Positions 1 through 5,038 of a stretch of 5,038 bases of DNA are shown piece by piece (the first letter of the stretch is position 1; each line of letters starts with the position of its first letter). This DNA comes from Dethiosulfovibrio sp. (GTDB lineage: Bacteria; Synergistota; Synergistia; Synergistales; Dethiosulfovibrionaceae): positions 1-5,038 of the forward strand of contig JAQUTB010000164.1 in NCBI GenBank assembly GCA_028709985.1, in the 5' to 3' direction. A model generated the notes under the pieces. The model did no database searches. It was not told the origin of the DNA and was given only the letters and a program-made list of their open reading frames with translations. Position numbers and translations under genes: made by a program.

Positions 1-1
1 C

Positions 2-238
2 AAGATGATACTACAGTGGTCCGCTTCGCCGGAGGAGGCCTTCAAAAACGCCCTATACCTCAACGACCGCTACGCCTTGGACGGAAGGGACCCCAACGGC
101 TACGTGGGAGTAGCCTGGTGCATGGGACTTCACGACAGGCCCTGGCCCAGAAGGCCCGTATTCGGGACCGTCCGATCCATGAGCCGAACGGGATGCGAGA
201 GGAAGTTCAACGTAGCTTCCTATCTGGCCTCCCAATAG
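2..238 (+). CDS. Class II deoxyribodipyrimidine (CPD) photolyase, C-terminal part
   Basis: This is the 3' end (78 codons and a TAG stop) of a light-dependent flavoenzyme that splits cyclobutane pyrimidine dimers in DNA. The 5' part lies left of the window. The reading frame is open from base 2, and the ATG at 5 is an internal methionine, since the family signature KxILxWSxSPEEA runs through it. Visible signatures of the class II C-terminal helical FAD/DNA-binding domain are [17 protein letters not shown] (about residues 20-36 of the visible part), the [10 protein letters not shown] block, [11 protein letters not shown], and the closing GCERKFNV. These mark class II rather than the class I PhrB type. 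The protein ends shortly after KFNV, as usual for the family, so the C-terminus looks intact. The stop codon directly abuts the stop of the converging minus-strand gene. The FAD-binding core, the tryptophan electron-transfer chain and the upstream context cannot be judged here. Confidence 0.92.
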   Translation, partial: KMILQWSASPEEAFKNALYLNDRYALDGRDPNGYVGVAWCMGLHDRPWPRRPVFGTVRSMSRTGCERKFNVASYLASQ

Positions 239-2302
239 CTAGCCCAGGTTGAACGGAGCCCAGCCCTGGGACGGAGAGAAGAGCTGTTTTACGTCGCCGT
301 CCCAGGTAAAGGGCAAAATAGCAATCGACCTGTCGAGGGCCTTCATGACCTTCAAACAGGCCCCTGATTGCTCCTCGCTCAGGTCGGACGGACCGATGAG
401 GACGGTACAGGGGAACCCCTCTTTCTCCAGCTCTTCGACACCTCTTTGGATCATGCTGTCCACCACGATGTCCAGATCTATAGAGTCAGCCACGGGACAG
501 TGTTTCATGGTGTCGAAACGAGGGGCAACAAAAGCCCCGACCAGGGCCATAAGCTCGAGTTTTTCTCCTCCAACGGAGGATATATCCTCCGGAATAAGCC
601 TCATCGCCCCATGTAGCTGTCTGCCCGACCTCAAGGGGACCCACACCGAGTCGCCCTCCACCACCGGAACGTCGCTTTTGAAAACCCTGTCCGGCAGTAC
701 CCCATCGCACAAGGAGGTGGAGATAAGGTCGACGCCTTTAAGCCCTAGGGCCAACGACAGAGATTGGTCTAAAGCCTCCTTCAACGAATCAAACGACTTT
801 ATCTGCTGGAGGTCGCTGGCCAATTCCTGCAAAAAGGACCTCATCCTGACCTGTCGGTTCAACTCGTCCCTCTGACCCTTAACCTCATCAAGCAGTCTGC
901 ACCTCTTCAGCGCGACTGAGGAACTAGCCGCCAAGGTCTCTAGCCCCTGGTCATCTCCGTACCTAGCCCCTGTAACGGAACAGGACACTGACACGTAACC
1001 CATGAGATAGGCCCCGTCCTTGAGCAGAAATACCCTCTCCGCTGCCTCCAGGTTCTCGGCGGAGCCCAGCTCGTCCAACCCCAGTGTCTTGAATATCCCG
1101 GACGCCATGTCAGAGTCGAACGAGTCAGGTAGCTCCGACACGAAAAGAGGCTCTTTCGCGGAGCAGAGAAAACGCCGGGTAGATTTTATGCCACCGTCTC
1201 GCCTCTCACCCCACATGACATAGCCCATAGAGTGGGGATCATGTATAACAACGTTGGAGACCCTGCTTTGGCTCATCTCACCAAATATGTCCAAAATGCG
1301 GGACAACAGGGCGTCCTCGGCGTCGTTCTCCATAAGGGAAAGGGTCGCCTCGTGGATGCTTCTGAGGGCAAACTCCCTCTTTGAGAGCTCAAAAACCTGA
1401 GATGCGCCCTCCTCCCTCAGACGGCTCATGGCCATGGCTTTGGCCGTGACCCCTCCTATAAGCTCAAGGACGTCGCTGGCCTCCCTGGTGTGCATAGTAC
1501 CCCACTCCAAGAGGTAGAAGAAGCGGTCCTCTCCGGCGATGATCGGAAGGACCACGGAACATTGGCGATTCAGAAGTTCGACGTTTCTGGTCCCAACCAC
1601 ACCAGCATGTCCGTCATCCAGGGATATAGGTACCGGGGAGAGGTGATGATCAGCGAAGATTCCCTCTCTGAAGGGGATCTCGCAATTATCCCCAGACAAC
1701 AGGGAAAGCTCCCTACCGTCGTCCTTGATCAGCGATATCCTCTTGGGACAGAAGCTCTCCCTCATGATGTCGACTAGAAAAGTAGCTAGAAACTCGGGCG
1801 GGAACGGCTCAAATATGGATGGAAGAGCGCTCTTGACGGCGTACAGCAGATAGGATATGGACGCCATAGATCTCTCCACTTCCTCCACGGAGCGGTATCG
1901 AAGCCATATTTTAACGAGGCCGTTAGCCCCTCCCAGAAGACGCCTGAGCTCATCATCCGGGTTGCCGTCTAAAAATATCATTATAGGCCATCCCTCACCC
2001 CCCAACAGGGCCAGGTGGGTCCATCCACCCTCTATTGGCAACGAGAAATCCTCATCAAGGGAAAGCAGGCACCAGTCATCGACTTTATGTATAGAGGCCT
2101 GTTTTGTCACCATCGACAGGCCGTTCTCTATTTTAGACACAGGGCAGTACAGACCGACAGCGTCCACGACCGATAGATGTTCTCCTTCAGGTTGGACGAT
2201 CAAGGCCCTCCCTGCTTTAGCGGCGAGGGACTGGGTTATCAGTCCCAGAACCCCTCCTCCTAAGACGAAGTTGGCCTGCTCATAAAGCTGACAAAGAGAC
2301 AT
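239..2302 (-). CDS. Multi-GAF-like sensory protein, second gene of the fapA-like operon
   Basis: A 687-residue soluble protein that I cannot name. No membrane segment or signal peptide is evident. I read it as repeated diverged GAF-like modules (small-ligand or protein-binding sensor folds). Approximate residues are 12-135 (AKAGRALIVQPEGEHLSVVDAVGL resembles a GAF core strand pair), 168-295 (RISLIKDDGRELSLLSG, then VVLPI and YLLEWG), 305-470 (SNVVIHDP, then MGYVSVSCS and DDQGLETLAASSSVALKR) and 487-600 (WVPLRSGRQLHGAMRL, then ELMALVGAFVAPRF). Charged helices at about 290-310 and 465-490 look like coiled-coil linkers. Residues 605-687 form an unassigned tail. No histidine kinase, GGDEF, EAL or HD-GYP motif is intact. 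The chosen ATG has AAGGGG about 11 bases upstream, inside the end of the FapA-like gene whose stop lies 5 bases before this start, which implies translational coupling. An in-frame ATG at 2368 would add 22 residues but overlaps the upstream gene and has a poorer ribosome site. The gene is clearly real; the domain reading is inference from pattern alone. Confidence 0.8.
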   Translation of the reverse strand: MSLCQLYEQANFVLGGGVLGLITQSLAAKAGRALIVQPEGEHLSVVDAVGLYCPVSKIENGLSMVTKQASIHKVDDWCLLSLDEDFSLPIEGGWTHLALLGGEGWPIMIFLDGNPDDELRRLLGGANGLVKIWLRYRSVEEVERSMASISYLLYAVKSALPSIFEPFPPEFLATFLVDIMRESFCPKRISLIKDDGRELSLLSGDNCEIPFREGIFADHHLSPVPISLDDGHAGVVGTRNVELLNRQCSVVLPIIAGEDRFFYLLEWGTMHTREASDVLELIGGVTAKAMAMSRLREEGASQVFELSKREFALRSIHEATLSLMENDAEDALLSRILDIFGEMSQSRVSNVVIHDPHSMGYVMWGERRDGGIKSTRRFLCSAKEPLFVSELPDSFDSDMASGIFKTLGLDELGSAENLEAAERVFLLKDGAYLMGYVSVSCSVTGARYGDDQGLETLAASSSVALKRCRLLDEVKGQRDELNRQVRMRSFLQELASDLQQIKSFDSLKEALDQSLSLALGLKGVDLISTSLCDGVLPDRVFKSDVPVVEGDSVWVPLRSGRQLHGAMRLIPEDISSVGGEKLELMALVGAFVAPRFDTMKHCPVADSIDLDIVVDSMIQRGVEELEKEGFPCTVLIGPSDLSEEQSGACLKVMKALDRSIAILPFTWDGDVKQLFSPSQGWAPFNLG

Positions 2303-2307
2303 CAGGA

Positions 2308-3879
2308 CTATCCCCTTCCAACGACCCTGACCTGATCGGCATCGGGATCGTAAAACATGGTCATCCATCTGGCCCCGCTCTCCACCCGGCAGGATACGCC
2401 TTTTAGGCGAACCGGAAGAGAGCCAGAGGACTGTCCGATAAGGTTTAATGTGGCGTCACCTCTTAAATTCTTGAGGGTCTCCCTGATCTCGGAGACAAGC
2501 GCCATTCTGTCGGCCTGGGCCTCCTCAAGCGCCACAAACTCCGCCAGACGGGTCGTAGCCTGCTTGAACAGCCCCTTCTCCGAAAGAGTCCTGATCGAGG
2601 CAGATAGAACCAGCATCCTGTCCGAGTCACGCTCGTCCTCCGCGAGAAGCCCTTTATATTTAGCGAAAAGCTCAGCCCTGGAGATCCCCGATATGTTTAT
2701 TGAGGAATCCTCCTGCTTCATCATTCTAACGGTCCTTACGTTGACGTAGGAGGACGCCTCTATGCGAGATGACATTACCATACCGTTACGTCCCTCCACC
2801 ATAACACCTCTTTTGGCGGATATCTTTGACCTCAGGATATACTCGTTGACCTTTAGGGCAGAACACCTTATCTCTGCCTCCTGGACGAACTTAGCCAGAA
2901 CGTCTCCTTTGGCTTCAACTACAGCGACACCCTTACCGGCTACTCCGTAGCGAATGGAGACGTTTCCTCCGCTTTTGACGTTGGCCCTCTCGACACAGCC
3001 CTTTATCTCCACGTCCCCCTCAGCGTCGATGGAATAACCGTCCAACACATCCCCCTGCACTAAAACAGTACCGTGATAGACGATATTTCCCGTCTCAGGC
3101 CCGACGCTACCGGCGATCTCCAGGAGGGGTTCGATGGACATCTTCTCCCCACGCCAAACGATCTGTCCGTCCATGGAGGCTACCAATCGACCATCCTTAA
3201 ACTCTATCCCACTTCCGTACACTATTCGAGGGGACTTTCCTTTTCTGCCGGTAACTGGTTTCCCTGTGACGGTGGATCCATCCATAGGCTCCACCGGATC
3301 GTGACGTATCGCCAGGGTTTCTCCTTTTTTTATGAGCACCACGAGATCCAAAGAATAGAAATCCACATCACCTGATTCGTCGGTCATGGGCTTGCCGGAG
3401 GGAGGCTCCTTGAGATACTCTATCCAACCGTCCTCGCCGTTGATGGGATGAATACCACGAGCGACGGTCCTATTGGCTACAGCCTCTCCTGATGCGCTTT
3501 CGAGGACAGCCTTGCGCACCTCGTCCATGTCTATCCCCTGTACGACCCCCTTGGATGCCAACAGGTCCTCAACCTTGGAGAGCTCGCTAAAACCGGCAGG
3601 AAGGCTCAAAAGACACCTGTTCTCCCCATCAACAATTTTAACGTAGGGCCTGCTGGAGAGGCCTTCTTCCTGGATATACCCCACCTCAGCCTTTCCTCCA
3701 GATGAGGCAAGAGAACGAACCCGCTCCAGATCTATTCCGTTTGGGTCAGCATGACGGCGAAGCACGGTCAGCAGATCAAGCACCCCGACGGGAGGAGCCA
3801 AAACCTCCAGAACAAGGTCATCGCCATCCCTGTAAAGGACGGAAAACTCCGATCTTTCCAGCTCAAGGCACTGCTCCAT
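2308..3879 (-). CDS. FapA family (DUF342) protein
   Basis: A 523-residue cytoplasmic protein of the FapA/DUF342 family (known as flagellar assembly protein A in Vibrio; biochemical role unresolved elsewhere). An N-terminal module at about residues 12-68 carries FSVLYRDGDDLVLEVLAPP, typical of longer clostridial-type members. Next comes the FapA N domain at about 78-250, with GVVQGID (111-117), INGEDGWIEYL (146-156) and the hallmark KKGETLAIRHDPVEPMDG followed by TVTGKPVTGRKG (184-215). A right-handed beta-helix at about 250-395 shows short repeats such as GTVLVQGDVLDG, GDVEIKG, GGNVSIRYG and RGVMVEGRNGMV. Residues 400-475 are a charged coiled-coil-like helix, and a small beta tail ends the protein. 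The start is supported by GGAGGAGG 6 bases upstream. It is the first gene of a two-gene unit with the multi-GAF-like protein, and no flagellar or chemotaxis gene is visible. Family membership is confident; a flagellar role is not shown. Confidence 0.93.
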   Translation of the reverse strand: MEQCLELERSEFSVLYRDGDDLVLEVLAPPVGVLDLLTVLRRHADPNGIDLERVRSLASSGGKAEVGYIQEEGLSSRPYVKIVDGENRCLLSLPAGFSELSKVEDLLASKGVVQGIDMDEVRKAVLESASGEAVANRTVARGIHPINGEDGWIEYLKEPPSGKPMTDESGDVDFYSLDLVVLIKKGETLAIRHDPVEPMDGSTVTGKPVTGRKGKSPRIVYGSGIEFKDGRLVASMDGQIVWRGEKMSIEPLLEIAGSVGPETGNIVYHGTVLVQGDVLDGYSIDAEGDVEIKGCVERANVKSGGNVSIRYGVAGKGVAVVEAKGDVLAKFVQEAEIRCSALKVNEYILRSKISAKRGVMVEGRNGMVMSSRIEASSYVNVRTVRMMKQEDSSINISGISRAELFAKYKGLLAEDERDSDRMLVLSASIRTLSEKGLFKQATTRLAEFVALEEAQADRMALVSEIRETLKNLRGDATLNLIGQSSGSLPVRLKGVSCRVESGARWMTMFYDPDADQVRVVGRG

Positions 3880-3885
3880 AAAAAT

Positions 3886-3893
3886 CCTCCTCC
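3886..3893 (-). promoter_or_regulatory. Strong Shine-Dalgarno site of the fapA-like gene
   Basis: The minus strand reads GGAGGAGG followed by 6 bases and then ATG (3877-3879). It is an unusually full match to the 16S anti-Shine-Dalgarno sequence at good spacing, and it fixes the start codon of the FapA family protein. The spacer is almost pure T, so it is unlikely to fold over the site. Confidence 0.85.
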
Positions 3894-3916
3894 GTCTAAA
3901 ACGACCTAGAGATCCA

Positions 3917-3922
3917 AATATA
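3917..3922 (-). promoter_or_regulatory. Candidate -10 element for the fapA-like operon
   Basis: The minus strand shows TATATT (5 of 6 matches to TATAAT) about 38 bases upstream of the ATG. At 17 bases spacing the -35 hexamer would be TCCGTA at 3940-3945, a poor match to TTGACA. That weak -35 falls inside the inverted repeat at 3932-3949, so the promoter may depend on a bound regulator. Start of transcription would be near 3910. This is inference from sequence only. Confidence 0.35.
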
Positions 3923-3931
3923 CCCTGGCGA

Positions 3932-3949
3932 TGTGTCTATACGGACACA
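3932..3949. promoter_or_regulatory. Inverted repeat, candidate operator upstream of the fapA-like gene
   Basis: TGTGTC (3932-3937) and GACACA (3944-3949) are perfect inverted 6-base arms around a 6-base centre, TATACG. No T-run follows on either strand, so it does not look like an intrinsic terminator. Its centre lies about 60 bases upstream of the FapA-like start and covers the -35 position of the candidate promoter, where a dimeric transcription factor would act. A chance palindrome cannot be excluded. Confidence 0.35.
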
Positions 3950-4049
3950 AAATAGTGACACTACGTTAAAGTACGGGACAAGAAACCTGGATATTAAGAT
4001 CGATAATAGAGACTTTTCCATCACTTACAGAGAGAGATTACCACGCACA

Positions 4050-4069
4050 GGCTTTCTCGTCCAGAAGCC
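4050..4069 (-). other. Small stem-loop downstream of the racemase gene
   Basis: The arms GGCTTTCT (4050-4057) and AGAAGCC (4063-4069) pair over 7 base pairs with one bulged base around a 5-base loop, CGTCC. It begins about 20 bases after the racemase stop codon on the minus strand, where a transcript end would be expected. No U-tract follows on that strand, so it is not a standard intrinsic terminator. It could be a 3'-end stabilising or pausing hairpin, or chance. Confidence 0.25.
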
Positions 4070-4088
4070 AAGAGCACAAAACTGTCGA

Positions 4089-4799
4089 TTAACTCAAATA
4101 AAGAGCAGCTATACAGCCTTTAGATAGAGCCCTTAGACTAGAGATCATGCCGTCAGAGGGCAACCCTGAGGCGTCGTAGGCCAGTGGGAGTTCGGTGCAG
4201 GCCCCTATCACAGGAACGTCATTTATGGACCGCAGCCGCTCCACCAAGGTAGACATAGTCTCTCCTGCTAGACGCAGGTCTCCGCCTTTAACCTCCGCTA
4301 TACACCTTACGACGTCATCCTGTACCTCACGAGGCGGTATAGCCAGATCGTATTCCCTTTTCTCCGCCTCTTTCTGATAGATACCGCTGCTCATGGTCCC
4401 TCCGGTAGCTATCAGCCATGCACCGTTGGGGCTCATGGAGACCGCATCCTCGACCGTTGCCTCTACTATATGCACCAGGGGAACGGCCAATTCATCTCTG
4501 AACCGATCTATGAAAAAATGGGCGGTGTTGCACGGAACAGCCAAGAGGCCCGCCCCCCAGGAACATAAAGTCCTCAACCCTGCTCTGAGGTCTTCCTCAG
4601 GGCTAGGACCGACACCCATGATGGCAGAACTTCTGTCCGGTATCTGAGGGTTTGAGTACATATAGACCACCGGATGATCCTGATCTACCTTAGCAGGGGC
4701 CATCTGAGCCAACAACCTCAAGAACTCCGCAGACGCAGCCGGCCCAAGGCCTCCGTAAACCCCAAGCACTTTAGACGGAACCTTTACTCTATCATCCAA
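4089..4799 (-). CDS. Aspartate/glutamate racemase family protein
   Basis: A 236-residue cytoplasmic, cofactor-independent amino-acid racemase of the Asp/Glu racemase superfamily, at the usual length of about 230. The first lobe carries VYGGLGPAAS (14-23), SNPQIPDR (49-56, substrate-binding loop) and VPCNTAH with catalytic Cys90. The second lobe carries ATGGT (131-135) and GACTELPLAYDASGLP with catalytic Cys201 and the adjoining Thr-Glu pair. With both cysteines present, two-base racemisation is expected. The motif set fits aspartate racemase or broad-specificity YgeA-like enzymes better than MurI, and the exact substrate is not decidable here. The start is TTG, supported by GGGAGG 8 bases upstream; no in-frame ATG lies near, and a later GTG (codon 11) would cut into the first strand. 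It has its own promoter just after a tRNA terminator and appears monocistronic. D-aspartate for the cell wall or amino-acid catabolism are plausible roles (inference). Confidence 0.92.
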   Translation of the reverse strand: MDDRVKVPSKVLGVYGGLGPAASAEFLRLLAQMAPAKVDQDHPVVYMYSNPQIPDRSSAIMGVGPSPEEDLRAGLRTLCSWGAGLLAVPCNTAHFFIDRFRDELAVPLVHIVEATVEDAVSMSPNGAWLIATGGTMSSGIYQKEAEKREYDLAIPPREVQDDVVRCIAEVKGGDLRLAGETMSTLVERLRSINDVPVIGACTELPLAYDASGLPSDGMISSLRALSKGCIAALYLS

Positions 4800-4807
4800 A
4801 AAAATCG

Positions 4808-4813
4808 CCTCCC
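4808..4813 (-). promoter_or_regulatory. Shine-Dalgarno site deciding the TTG start of the racemase
   Basis: The minus strand reads GGGAGG, then 8 bases, then TTG at 4797-4799. The nearby ATG at 4793-4795 (minus) is out of frame. The site therefore supports a genuine TTG start rather than an internal start. Confidence 0.75.
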
Positions 4814-4829
4814 ACAGTCTTATGGATCC

Positions 4830-4855
4830 ATTATACCTCTGAACCGCTATGTCCA
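4830..4855 (-). promoter_or_regulatory. Promoter of the racemase gene
   Basis: A perfect TATAAT lies at 4830-4835 on the minus strand, about 30 bases upstream of the TTG start. A TGGACA (5 of 6 matches to TTGACA) lies at 4850-4855, but only 14 bases away. At the standard 17 bases the hexamer is ATCTGG, a poor match. The element sits between the tRNA terminator and the racemase, the only place an independent promoter could fit. Transcription would start near 4823 and give a leader of about 23 bases. Confidence 0.55.
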
Positions 4856-4861
4856 GATACG

Positions 4862-4891
4862 AAAAAAGACCGTGAGATAACTCACGGTCTT
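4862..4891 (-). terminator. Intrinsic terminator of the tRNA transcription unit
   Basis: On the minus strand AAGACCGTGAG and CTCACGGTCTT form an 11-base-pair perfect stem around a 4-base loop (TTAT), followed directly by a T-run (TTTT). It begins 9 bases after the 3' end of tRNA-Asn. It has no T-run on the plus strand, so it acts on the minus strand. It separates the tRNA genes from the racemase gene. Confidence 0.92.
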
Positions 4892-4900
4892 AGATATATC

Positions 4901-4976
4901 TGGCTCCCCGGGCAGGACTTGAACCTGCGACCTAGTGATTAACAGTCACCCGCTCTGCCAACTGAGCTACCGAGGA
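4901..4976 (-). tRNA. tRNA-Asn (anticodon GUU)
   Basis: A complete 76-base tRNA gene with the 3' CCA encoded. The acceptor stem TCCTCGG pairs with CCGGGGA (one G-U), followed by discriminator G and CCA. The D arm contains AGCTCAGTTGGCAGAGC. The anticodon loop CTGTTAA gives GTT, complementary to 4941-4943. The T arm GCAGG-TTCAAGT-CCTGC is canonical. It is the last tRNA of its unit, 5 bases after tRNA-Cys and just before the terminator. Confidence 0.97.
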
Positions 4977-4981
4977 ATATG

Positions 4982-5038
4982 TGGAGGCGGCACCCGGATT
5001 CGAACCGGGGATAAAGGATTTGCAGTCCTCTGCCTTAC
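4982..5038 (-). tRNA. tRNA-Cys (anticodon GCA), 5' end outside the window
   Basis: Fifty-seven bases of the 3' portion are present. They include the end of the D arm (GTAAGGCAGAG), the anticodon loop CTGCAAA with anticodon GCA (complement of 5021-5023), the T arm CCCGG-TTCGAAT-CCGGG, the 3' acceptor strand TGCCGCC, discriminator T and encoded CCA. The U discriminator before CCA is characteristic of tRNA-Cys. The acceptor 5' strand and most of the D arm lie beyond the right edge. Confidence 0.95.

Larger units (their letters stand above)
3880..4088. other. Intergenic region between racemase and fapA-like genes
   Basis: A 209-base gap between two genes on the same (minus) strand, visibly richer in A+T than the flanking genes. 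It holds the ribosome site, candidate promoter and inverted repeat of the fapA-like gene, and a small stem-loop about 20 bases past the racemase stop. I see no convincing small gene on either strand and no tRNA-like fold. The size and content suggest that the fapA-like operon is transcribed from its own promoter rather than by read-through alone. Confidence 0.6.

Noticed and set aside
5..7. ATG as the start of a small 77-residue protein at the left edge
   Set aside because: The sequence is the well-known C-terminal block of class II photolyases, the frame stays open to the window edge, and no ribosome site can be seen; it is an internal methionine of a truncated gene.
243..270. CCCAGG...CCTGGG inverted repeat at the 3' end of the multi-GAF-like gene as a terminator
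   Set aside because: The arms are only 6 bases with a 16-base loop, lie inside the coding sequence, and no T-run follows on either strand.
249..875. Open frame of 208 codons on the plus strand opposite the multi-GAF-like gene
   Set aside because: It lies fully antisense to a longer, better supported coding region, is Ser/Thr/Pro-rich as expected for a complementary-strand shadow, and has no ribosome binding site.
2303..2368. Longer N-terminus of the multi-GAF-like protein starting at the ATG at 2366-2368
   Set aside because: It would overlap the FapA-like gene by about 60 bases, adds an Arg/Gly-rich stretch unlike the rest of the protein, and has a weaker ribosome site than the ATG at 2300-2302.
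3933..4127. Open frame of 64 codons on the plus strand starting at GTG in the fapA-like upstream gap
   Set aside because: It has no ribosome binding site, starts inside the inverted repeat, overlaps the 3' end of the racemase gene in antisense, and its composition is low-complexity polar with no recognisable motif.
1..5038. CRISPR array, insertion sequence, attachment site or prophage remnant next to the tRNA genes
   Set aside because: No direct repeats with regular spacing, no transposase or integrase frame, and no duplicated tRNA 3' end were seen. The sequence to the left of tRNA-Asn is a terminator and a normal gene.

Overview
The window looks like ordinary chromosome from an anaerobic bacterium of moderate GC content (about half G+C by eye). 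Arg AGG/AGA and Ile ATA codons are common. My best guess is a member of the Synergistota such as a Dethiosulfovibrio relative. This guess rests on general gene content and codon flavour (a DUF342/FapA protein, a stand-alone aspartate racemase family enzyme and a prokaryotic class II photolyase of the WC-x-G-x-HDRPW type). It is inference and no marker gene here proves it.

Layout from left to right. (1) Positions 2-238, plus strand: the last 78 codons of a class II DNA photolyase. (2) Positions 239-3879, minus strand: a compact two-gene operon. A 523-residue FapA/DUF342 polymer-like beta-helix protein comes first. Five bases later follows a 687-residue protein that I read as a string of diverged GAF-like sensor domains ending in an unassigned tail. 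The operon's last stop codon directly abuts the photolyase stop codon, so the two units converge with no spacer. (3) Positions 3880-4088: a 209-base gap holding a strong ribosome binding site, a weak promoter, a perfect 6-base inverted repeat upstream of fapA-like, and a small stem-loop downstream of the racemase. (4) Positions 4089-4799, minus strand: an aspartate/glutamate racemase family enzyme starting at TTG, with both catalytic cysteines. (5) Positions 4800-4861: its leader with a perfect TATAAT. (6) Positions 4862-5038, minus strand: the end of a tRNA transcription unit (a tRNA-Cys cut by the window edge, then tRNA-Asn, then a strong intrinsic terminator).

Functionally the window is a set of separate housekeeping or accessory units. 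The part least explained by known biology is the tightly coupled FapA-like plus multi-GAF pair, which has no flagellar or chemotaxis gene in view. I see no CRISPR array, insertion sequence, phage gene or toxin-antitoxin pair, and no compelling evidence of a wholly new system.
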